Shown here: positions 56,048 through 64,000 of the stretch, one piece after another
Numbering within the stretch: the stretch's first letter is position 1
Layout of the letters: every line of letters starts with the position of its first letter
Assembly (NCBI RefSeq): GCF_950295315.1
Contig: NC_080179.1
Span: 73,117,174 to 73,181,173, forward strand
Length of the DNA stretch: 64,000 nucleotides
Source: Erinaceus europaeus
Lineage: Eukaryota > Chordata > Mammalia > Eulipotyphla > Erinaceidae
Direction of reading: 5' to 3'
Program-made: the position numbers and the translations under genes
Notes under the pieces: model-generated
Database searches by the model: none
Seen by the model: only the letters and a program-made list of their open reading frames with translations
What the model was told of the DNA's origin: nothing

Positions 56048-56320
56048 GGGGGGCAGACAGTGGTACACCTGATTGAACACACACATTGCCATGTGTGAAA
56101 CCACAGGGTTCAAGCCCCCGTTGTTCACATGCAGGGGGAAGTTTCAGGAGAGTGAAGGAGTGTTTCAGGTGTCTCTTATTCTCTCTCCCTCTCTCCATCC
56201 CTCTCAATGTCTCTATGTCCTATGAAATACAAAATATTAATAAAAATCAGTGGTGGTTAGGAGTGGTAGATTTGTTGTGCAGGTACTAACTTGTAGCAAT
56301 AACCCTGATGGGAAAAAAAT
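56048..56320 (+). mobile_element. Old long-form SINE
   Basis: GGGGGCAGACAGTGGTACAC, CACATGCAGGGGGAAG and GTAGCAATAACCCTGATGGG. Confidence 0.75.
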
Positions 56321-56680
56321 AAGTTATATGACTTATCACTATGTTTCATACTTAAATAAGATAAATTCCATAATACCTACAGTAAAAATGAAGAGGATAG
56401 TGAGAAAAGGGCATGCCTCATGAACATCTTTGACAAAGTGAGGGAAACAACACCTCCTCCTTAGTAATTAAGGGAGCACACTCTCACCTCAACTCAATTT
56501 TCTTATAATTTGGTTTACGTGAAGCATAACATAGGCCTAAAGTTTACAGAAGGGCTTGGACTGCCTCCTACTGGGAAGATTATGTAGGTTCGAGGCCATA
56601 GGGCCTCAAAGATTGTGGGGTAATAAGCAGAGTAAACAGTCCATGGGTGCAGTTACAGCATGATGCTTATAAACAACCTG

Positions 56681-56713
56681 AAATAAATAAATAAATAAAT
56701 AAATAAATAAATA
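56681..56713. repeat. (AAAT)n microsatellite
   Basis: About eight units. Confidence 0.95.
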
Positions 56714-56800
56714 CCAAAGAGGCTAAGACTTCCAACTAAAAAGCAACTGGACACACTTTACCTTTTACTTTTATTTTGCTAAGAGGTGAAGAGCAGAGTA

Positions 56801-56948
56801 TAGTGGTCCGGGAGGTGGTGCAGTGATAAAGCTTTGGAATCTCAAGCGTGAGGTCCCGAGTTCGATCCCCGGCAGCACATATGTCAGAGTGATGTCTGGT
56901 TCTTTCTCTCTCCTCCTATCTTTCTCATAAATAAATAAATTTTTTTTA
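56801..56948 (+). mobile_element. Second hedgehog SINE family (GGTCCGGGAGGTGGTGCAGT head)
   Basis: A compact ~145-bp tRNA-like element with B-box-like GAGTTCGATCCCCGG and AAAT tail. TSD AAGAGCAGAGTA (56789-56800 and about 56951-56962). Confidence 0.88.
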
Positions 56949-56962
56949 AAAAGAGCAGAGTA

Positions 56963-57671
56963 CAAATTTAGTTCTCTGAATCTGAAAATGCTGGTCCCAT
57001 ACATTGCTTCCTACCACCCATTGAAAGGTCTTATCTGATCACAACCATTTTACTTGCATTTCACTTAGAAATGGCAAATACAGTCTCAGAGGAGGCAATG
57101 TTGTACTCATGTCGAAATTACATACCAATGTGAAAAACTACTCAGAATTTAAGAAGTGCAAGATTTCAATGGGTATATTACCCACAAGCTGTCACTGCAG
57201 AGCTGGTATCTGCAACTCTTGAATAAATTTACAGTGCAGTTGGGCAGCAAAAATTCAGTTTCGTCTTAAGGCAGCTTTTGTTTGAGTATTCAGTGACTGT
57301 CCACCATTTTATTTTTATTTTTCCCTAATATGGAAATAGATAAGATCAGCTCTTCTTATGTTCAGGCTGCTCTTAAAAAGCAAGCTATTGTAAGAATTTA
57401 AGGGGCTGAATGACAAGCAGCAAAGTGTCTTAATAGTGTGTGTAAATTTGTGTCTGGCTTGTGTTTTATATTGTTCAATTAATTCTAAAGACCACTTTTA
57501 TTGTATTCATTCAGAATATCTCTATAAAATATCAGTGATAGGAATCAGTGCTTTTGTTAAGTACCTTTTAAGATAAAGACCATGTTTGTGATGCTTGTCA
57601 TCACATTAAGTTTTCATTTTATATGTGTTTTTTATCTAAAGAGAACACGTCACTTAATGTTCTGTTTTTTT
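56963..57671. other. Downstream DNA, no gene seen
   Basis: Nothing recognised. Confidence 0.5.
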
Positions 57672-57946
57672 TTAATTTTTTAAAAATATGTATTTATTTA
57701 TCTATTACCTCTTGTTGCCCTTGTTTTTTTATTATTATTGTTGTAGTTAATATTGTTGTCCTTGTTGTTGGATAGGACAGAGACAAATGGAAAGAGGAGG
57801 GGAAGACAGAGATGGGGAGAGAAAGACAGACACCTGCAGACCTGCTTCACCACTTGTGAAGCGACTCCCCTGCAGATGGGGAGCTGGGGACTCGAACTGG
57901 GATCCTTCAGCAGGTCCTTGTGCTTTGCGCTACCACCCTGACCCCA
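57672..57946 (-). mobile_element. Hedgehog tRNA-derived SINE
   Basis: GTTGGATAGGACAGAGACAA, TGTGAAGCGACTCCCCTGCA and CTACCACCCTGACCCC. Confidence 0.9.
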
Positions 57947-58279
57947 TCACACCTACTTCCTGGTGTGCACTTGTCTGTCTCTCTTGTCCAGGAGCGCCAT
58001 GGTGCATTTCAAGTGCTAAGAACACAGTGTAAGTTAATAAGGCAGCTTTATCCACACCAGCTTTAGGTAGGTCTATACCGTACTGTGTTTTGCTTTCCTT
58101 CAGGACCTGGTAGAAATGAAATATGAATTGTCATTCTCAGTGAACCTCCTTTCCATCCTTCTCCTTAGCCAGTGAACTCTTGAATGGTGCTCTGCTGGGG
58201 CACTCTTTTATGACAAAACGATAATTTTCTCCAGAAAGTGTATTTATTACCAAAATGCAGCTTATACTAAAAAAAAAAA

Positions 58280-58425
58280 AAAAAAAAAAGCAGAGCTGGT
58301 GCAGTGCTGAAGCACTGAACTTCCAAGCATTGGGGTCTGAGTTCAATTCCCAGCATCACGTGCCAAAGTGATATTCTGCTCCTCATTCTCTTCTCTCTAT
58401 TATGAGTAAATAAATCTTTCAAAAA
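58280..58425 (+). mobile_element. Second SINE family copy
   Basis: GAGCTGGTGCAGTGCTGAAG, GAGTTCAATTCCCAGCATC and GTAAATAAATC tail, with an A-run just before it. Confidence 0.75.
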
Positions 58426-58605
58426 GGTGGTGACACATCAAGTACAGCACACGTGTTCCAGTACACAAGGACCCTGGTTCAATCCGGTGAGGTCACCTGC
58501 AGAGAGGAAACTTCCCAAGTGGTGAAGGAGTGCTGCAGATGTCTACCTAGCACTCGCTTCCCTCTCAAATTCTCTGTCTCTATCCAAAATAAAAAAATAT
58601 TTTAA
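58426..58605 (+). mobile_element. Short-form tRNA SINE
   Basis: ACACAAGGACCCTGGTTCAA, then CACCTGCAGAGAGGAAAC, CT-rich body and A-tail. Confidence 0.75.
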
Positions 58606-59324
58606 AAGACCAATTATAAAAAGAGAGCTGACTCAGTTTATGCTGACAAATCTGTCATTTTTTTTTAGTGAAAACTCAATTCGACATGCAGACATCCATG
58701 TTATAATGTTCACTACCAATGAGGCGATGAGCTTGGTGCAGCAAACAGTTTATACAAATGCATCAAATAGTTTATACAAAGTTGAGGCTAAGAGAGCAAC
58801 AATGTCTAAACAACAGGTCACAATAAAGACAAATGGCACCTGGGCTTTCAGCATCAGACACACAAGCTGGAGAAGTCTGTGGACACTTGCAACACTTTGG
58901 CCTTTAAAGGATAACATGGAGTTTAATGACAATAAGAAATCATTTCAAAATTCTTTTTCTACTTATGTAATTATGGGGACCAGAATGCTTAGCTAGTGAT
59001 TGTTTTGTTGTTATTTTTTCTCCTCACACACTTAACTTAGGAGAGCTTGTTTACATTTGTAGAATTAAAAACACATGTTTCAGAAAAATCATTGGTGGAA
59101 GCTTAGATGCTCGGACATGTTTACCTTTTTCTCTGTCTCTATCTCCTTTCTATCTTTCTGCAAAGTCAGTCCAACTATTACGTGGTAGTACGAAACTACT
59201 GTCAGCTGCACCTCAGTAAGAATCATTTTGATTCTGGTGAAAATATGTAATCAGTTTTAATCAAGTTCAATGTATGTGATTAACTTTTTTTGTTTTGTTT
59301 TTGTTTTTCAAACATAAATCCCGT
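58606..59324. other. Downstream DNA, no gene supported
   Basis: A 118-codon ORF at 58640-58996 shows no domain, signal peptide or start context that would support it. Confidence 0.5.
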
Positions 59325-59485
59325 CATCCTGGGCTGGCAAAATAGTTCACTTGAATAGCGCTGCTTTACCAGATGCTTGGCCCAGGATCAAGCCCAGCCC
59401 CCATCACATTGAAGGAAGCTTCAATGGTATGGTCTCTCTCTCTCTCTCTCTTTCCCTCCCTCTCTCTCTGCCTCTAGCTTTAAAA
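59325..59485 (+). mobile_element. Third SINE family copy
   Basis: GGGCTGGCAAAATAGTTCAC, CAAGCCCAGCCCCCATC and a (CT)n body. Confidence 0.7.
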
Positions 59486-59631
59486 AGTTCCACCATTCAT
59501 ATCTAATTATATCATTTATAAATCAGTTTTGCTGCAACTTTTTTTTCCTATCTGTGCTCTGCCTTTAAAATACTTTCTTTAAAAATTTTCTAAATTATTG
59601 TATAATGTAGAGTCTACATAAGGAGACAGAA

Positions 59632-59930
59632 TTTCAGTTTTTTTCCTGAGACTGACATCTGATATGCAGGTGGACCCAAGTTATTGTCTGGGTATTGGTT
59701 GTCATGGCTGGAAAAAGGACCAGAAAGCTGGATCAGAGGAGAGAGTAGCTCCCAAATATGGGAAAGGAGTATAAATATTGTTGACTGTAAACCCCGTTGA
59801 TTTGATCTGATCTGGGGCCCATATTCAGCTTAGGAGCCTATGTGACCTCTGCATCATTCTAGATCTGAGCTCCTATTCTGTGGTCATGAGTAGGAACAGT
59901 CCAAGCTGCCCTAATATCGACAAAATTATT
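59632..59930 (-). mobile_element. L1 3' UTR fragment
   Basis: Matches 1220-1366 (CTGATATGCAGGTGG, GGACCAGAAAGCTGGAT, ATATTGTTGACTGTAAACCCC) and extends further. No TSD was fixed. Confidence 0.65.
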
Positions 59931-59954
59931 TCTAGTTTCATCATTTAACCGACA

Positions 59955-60115
59955 ACAGTATTGTACTGTTATATTAGTATAAATATTAGTATAATACATA
60001 TATTAGTATATATGTACATATATTAGTATAATATACATATATTATATATGCATATGTATTATATATGTATATGTATTATATATGTATATGTACATGTATT
60101 AGTATAATGCCACAC
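59955..60115. repeat. AT-rich ATGTAT/TATTAG repeat
   Basis: Interleaved ATATATGTAT and TATTAGTATA units; near-palindromic. Confidence 0.85.
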
Positions 60116-60149
60116 ATATTACATTTAAAAATCATAATGTTTAATAACC

Positions 60150-60280
60150 AACATATATAAAGAGCTTGCCAGACTCAACAATAAGACAACAACTCAGCAA
60201 CAAGACAACAAATAACCCCATCCAAAAATGGGGGGAGGACTTTGGACAGAATATTTACCACAGAAGAGATCCAAAAGGCT
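60150..60280 (+). mobile_element. L1 ORF2 fragment
   Basis: AAAGAGCTTGCCAGACTCAA, then CCCCATCCAAAAATGGGG, matches the ORF2 region seen antisense at 33200-33330. It is joined to a - strand SINE at 60281. Confidence 0.7.
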
Positions 60281-60440
60281 GAGAAATTGAGGAGGTAGTG
60301 GGAGATAGAGAGAAACACACCTGGGGCCCTGCTTCACCACTCGTGAAGCTTTCCCCCCACAGGTGAGGACCAAGGGCTTGAACTCAAATCCTTGTGCACT
60401 GTAATGTGAGCATTTAACCTGGTGCACCACCACCTAGCCC
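60281..60440 (-). mobile_element. Antisense short-form SINE
   Basis: TTCACCACTCGTGAAGCTTT, GGGCTTGAACTCAAATCC and CACCACCTAGCCCC. Confidence 0.8.
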
Positions 60441-60714
60441 CTGTTACTGACACTCTTGAATGCCTTGGTACCTAACGCATCTCTCTCACTCCTTACTCCC
60501 TTTTCTTCCCAAAACATAAACAACGCCCTATACTCGCACTTTGTTCTGTCATACTCTCCCTACCTGTTCTCCCTGTGTTCATTAATACCAATATCTGGCA
60601 ACCATCAACCAGAACTTCTCTGATTAAAACCTGAGCAGTAACAGATGTTATTTTCCAGACATATTTCTTCCACTCCACTCTCACCGTAGCTGCTCCTATC
60701 TTCCACATGGATAG

Positions 60715-60870
60715 ATGTCAGCTAATAGGCCAGTCGGGTTGCATAAGGACCCTCATGGGACATGGACAGTGCATTCCTTTCCCATGTGTACGTACGACCC
60801 AGGGTTGAGGCTGGCCCCCACCACACTGGAGGAACACAGGCATTATAAGGCTTTGGGGAAGGAGAGGGAA
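60715..60870 (+). mobile_element. Third SINE family fragment
   Basis: CGACCCAGGGTTGAGGCTGG, then CCCCCACCACACTGGAGG. Confidence 0.55.
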
Positions 60871-61039
60871 TGCTGGAGGAGGGGAAGGGGGAGCAAACTT
60901 CAAAGCGGAATGTTCCTTGCAACAAATGGCAGGAACCAAACTGTGTTGACTCACTTGTGTTGACTCACTTGATTACTGATAAATGGTTTACCTAAGGGGA
61001 AATGGCCTGCCCAGGGGGGAATTAACATTTGTCTTGAGG

Positions 61040-61190
61040 GGTTCCGTTGTCTCAAAGCTTATCATCTATAAAGCAGAGAAATGGCTCCTGGCAGGCCCCC
61101 ACCACACTGGAGGAAGCTTTGGTACTGTGGTCTCTCTCTCTCTTTTTCTTTTTCTCTGTGTCTTTCTGTCTCTATCTAAAACAAAAATTT
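61040..61190 (+). mobile_element. Third SINE family fragment
   Basis: AAAGCAGAGAAATGGCTCCT, CCCCCACCACACTGGAGGAA and a (CT)n body. Confidence 0.6.
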
Positions 61191-61539
61191 CAGTATCTCC
61201 AGAGTGGATATATGTTTCTACGAATGTAGTAACACTGAGAGAACTTTCTCTTTAAGTCTGATTATTTTTTTTTTATGAATCAGAGAAATACATTAATATG
61301 AAAGGAAGAGGGTTTTGGGAAGTGGAAGAAGGCAAGGACATTTCTAATAAGGGTCAAACATTTGTTAATAATGAGTCATGCATTTTTCGTAATAAAAGAA
61401 AGGTTCTGATTAAGGCTGTAACTTGCTTAGCAGGTTTATACAGTTTTTAAAAGAAAGAAATATTTTTTCCAACTCGGCATCATATATACCAAATCTTCTG
61501 GTATTTGGACTAGATGCAGGCTGAGATGTTTATTCTCAA

Positions 61540-61857
61540 TCTTTTTTTTTTTTTCATTTTTTATTTATCTTATTGCCACCAGATTTGTCATTGAGGCTGG
61601 GCTCTTTCGTGCTGAATCCACTGCTCTTGGTGATCATTTTTTTCATATATATATATATATATGGAGAGAGAGAGAGAATTAAGAGAGAAGGGAATGGGGT
61701 AGAGAGAGGAGAAATAGATAACTAGATATACCTGCAGTACTATTTCAACACTCCTTAAGTATCCTCCCTGTAAGTGGGGGTTGGGGAATTAAAACTAGGT
61801 CCCTAGGTCCTTGTGCATGGTAACATGTGAGTTTTACCTGGTCTGCCGCCCTATGGC
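61540..61857 (-). mobile_element. Antisense long-form SINE with (TA)n
   Basis: TTATTGCCACCAGATTTGTC, CCACTGCTCTTGGTGATC, (AT)n at 61647-61664, and TTGTGCATGGTAACATG. Confidence 0.8.
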
Positions 61858-62387
61858 TTTAATAGGCAGATGCCTTTTACTGCTGAAGGGCTCAAGCAGC
61901 TCCCCACTTAACCCATTGTGCCTTATAGACAGTATTTTAATATTCTGTGTGTTTATGCCTGGAAGCATCGCTCCAGAATGGTGAAGCATGATGCCTAGAG
62001 ACTATCAGGAAAACATCCATTGTCAAACAAAATTGGGGCAGATCATATACCCTAGTGAGCTCAGTGTTCCTCTATGAGAGAAAGAACTGCCAGAGCAGAG
62101 GAAGACAGATACAGAGAGCATAAATACGTGAATCAAGATACAGCAATGTAGGATTTGTCTAAGGCTTGTTATGACAAGAGCATAGGATTTATGTCAGAGC
62201 AAAGAAAAAGAAAAAGGCAAGCATGTGAGAGTCAGGTCAAAGACAGCTTTGCTTGTCTCAAAAAGATTTGTCACTTTTTTTCCTAAAAAAAAAAAAAATC
62301 AAGTGTCATTTAAATAATCTAAGCACACACTACTGGCATGGTTATACTTGCATTTTGACAATACCTCCTTAAAAATAAGAAGGAACA
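61858..62387. other. Downstream DNA, no gene seen
   Basis: Nothing recognised. Confidence 0.5.
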
Positions 62388-62440
62388 TCTGGGGCCCTAG
62401 TTAGGGAAACCTTGGATTCCCACACACATATAATGAGCCG
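62388..62440. repeat. Unclassified dispersed repeat, second copy
   Basis: GGGGCCCTAGTTAGGGAAAC, then GATTCCCACACACATATAAT, matches the start of 43795-43930. Confidence 0.5.
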
Positions 62441-62444
62441 CACT

Positions 62445-62822
62445 TCTTTTTTAATGTAATTTTTATTTATAAAAAGGAAACACTGACAAGAACCATAGGA
62501 TAAGAGGGGGACAACTCCACACAATTCCCACCACCAGAACTCCGTATCCCATCCCCTCCCCTGATATATTTCTATTCTTTATCCCTCTGGGAGCATGGAC
62601 CCAGGGTCATTGTGGGATGCAGAAGGTGGAAGGTCTGGCTTCTGTGATTGCTTCCCCGCTGAACATGGGTGTTGGCAGGTGGATCCATACTCCCAGCCTG
62701 TCTCTCTCTTTCCCTAGTGGGGAAGGGCTCTGGGGAAGCAGGGCTCCAGGACACATTGGTAGGGTCATCTGCCCAAGGAAGTCTGTTTGGCATCATGGTA
62801 GCATCTGGAACCCAGTGGCTCC
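62445..62822 (-). mobile_element. 5'-truncated L1 3' end
   Basis: T-rich start, then the standard L1 3' block (ACAACTCCACACAATTCCCACC). It is close to the copy at 664-1035. Confidence 0.85.
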
Positions 62823-62911
62823 TTTTATAGAAAATATTTCTATTAGAAAAAACTTCTTTCAATACCAAAGCAATACAAATATCCATCCATAAATGGCAGT
62901 CTTACCAGCTC

Positions 62912-64000
62912 TCCTGGGTTGAGGGTGAGGGTGGATGTTTGGCTTCATGGGGTGGGGAGGGAAGGAAGGGGAGGGGGGATGGAATGGGACACAGTCTTTT
63001 GGTGGTGAGAATGGTGTTTATATACACTCCTATCAATTTTTAGTCACATAAATCACTATTTAATTAATATGAGAGGGGAAAAACTGATTGAATGTCTCAA
63101 ACTTTTTAAAGCACAGACTAAGTCTTTTTAATACATAGGCTGAGTCTTTGATATGTTGACTCTCTTAAAAGCTTAGACCAGGGAGAACAGAAGCAACCGG
63201 TGGCACAGCTATATACAAATAATGTCAAAGGACATAAATTATGGTGATATTGTGTATGACACAGCAAATCCTAACAAAGGGATTTTTCAAAATTAACCCA
63301 ATTTCCAAATAATGTGATTATAGCAATAACTATCTATTATCTTCTTAAACCCTAAGACAGCAGGAACCTCCCACTTCCTCTATAGAGCCTGTATTCCCCC
63401 CCAGTTTTGGAACCTCTAGGGTGGGGCTCACTTTCCTGCATGCTTCTCTCAAGTCATACCAAATGATATTGCATCCGCCGATCCCAACCTAATCAATGCA
63501 ATGAGTACCACCTCAACATGCTTCACTTCAGACTGTGTCCAGAGATGTCAGGCGTGGAATGTCAACCTTTTACCCTCATTACTCAGGTGAGATCTTTCTT
63601 TTCATGGTATTCTCTAATTCCATTCCAGGAGGTTCACTTCATAACATAGTCCCAAAACCTAGATAGAGACGAAGTCCTGTGAGAGAGAGTATGTGTTCAC
63701 ATGTATCCATAAATTAGAGTAAAATCTATACCTGAAAGCAAAAGTACACAATAGTCTGCAGTGAGTCAGTATAAAGTTCCTAATGAAATAGTGTCTACTT
63801 AGACTTAGACACCCTCCTCACCTACTTCCTATTATAGTTCTCTCACTCATCTGTCATTTACTGGATATGCCCAGTAAGACTGAGTAAAGTCTCACATTGC
63901 TTCAGACACCATCATACGTAGACTTTAGATAAGAACAAGGTCAGTTAGGTACTAGAGAAGACATAGGAAACAAAGTTCTGGCCTTTACATGTGAATTTGT
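62912..64000 (+). mobile_element. L1 3' UTR, runs off the window end
   Basis: Reverse complement of the blocks at 28250-29000 and 31930-32500 (GACACAGTCTTTTGGTGGTG, then CAGGAACCTCC, then AAGTACACAATAG). It is head-to-head with the - strand copy at 62445-62822. The last ~250 bases do not match the other copies here. Confidence 0.75.

Noticed and set aside
58640..58996. A 118-codon ORF as a new gene
   Set aside because: No domain, homology cue or coding-like composition; length is within chance for AT-rich DNA.

Overview
This window is mammalian nuclear DNA, almost certainly from a hedgehog (Erinaceus). The species call rests on dozens of copies of a tRNA-derived SINE that I recognise as hedgehog-type (head GGGAGTCGGGCGGTAGCGCA, B-box-like GGTTCGAGCCC, CT-rich body, AAC/AAT-rich tail). 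It is inference; no search was run.

The only host gene I can support is the 3' end of GALNT13 (polypeptide N-acetylgalactosaminyltransferase 13) on the + strand. A 135-bp exon (29385-29519) encodes the middle of the C-terminal ricin-type lectin domain. The last coding exon (50331-50471) encodes the final lectin repeat and the stop. Between them lies a 20.8-kb intron. It holds a possible 30-nt in-frame exon (44876-44905) whose end resembles the end of the 135-bp exon and which has a stronger donor site. Bases 1-29384 fit the preceding intron. Bases after 50471 are 3' UTR and then downstream DNA.

Almost everything else is transposable elements. (1) A full-length 7.5-kb L1 on the - strand (31061-38554) has 14-bp target-site duplications (TSDs), an open ORF1 and an ORF2 broken by three stops and two frameshifts. 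(2) Several 5'-truncated L1 3' ends are present, three with clear TSDs (664-1366, 27785-29203, 51634-52291). (3) There are at least four SINE families in dozens of copies, including a run of same-strand insertions at 19.9-22.6 kb. (4) Solo LTRs of endogenous retroviruses lie at 9495-9899, 24736-25693, 40977-41641, 44268-44686 and 54803-55164; two have perfect 6-bp TSDs, and one carries a ~700-bp minisatellite. (5) A non-L1 LINE fragment (about 5953-6660, - strand) is open for about 200 codons.

The most unusual observation is that LINE and a 224-bp SINE-like insertion (31695-31918) inside the full-length L1. The two share a ~56-bp 3' tail ending in the same GAA-type repeat, which suggests a LINE/SINE partner pair. 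The SINE-like copy has its own TSD and is absent from the other L1 3' UTR copies here that cover the site, so it jumped after that L1 landed.

Limits: repeat edges without TSDs are approximate, family names are descriptive, and no alignments or database searches could be run.
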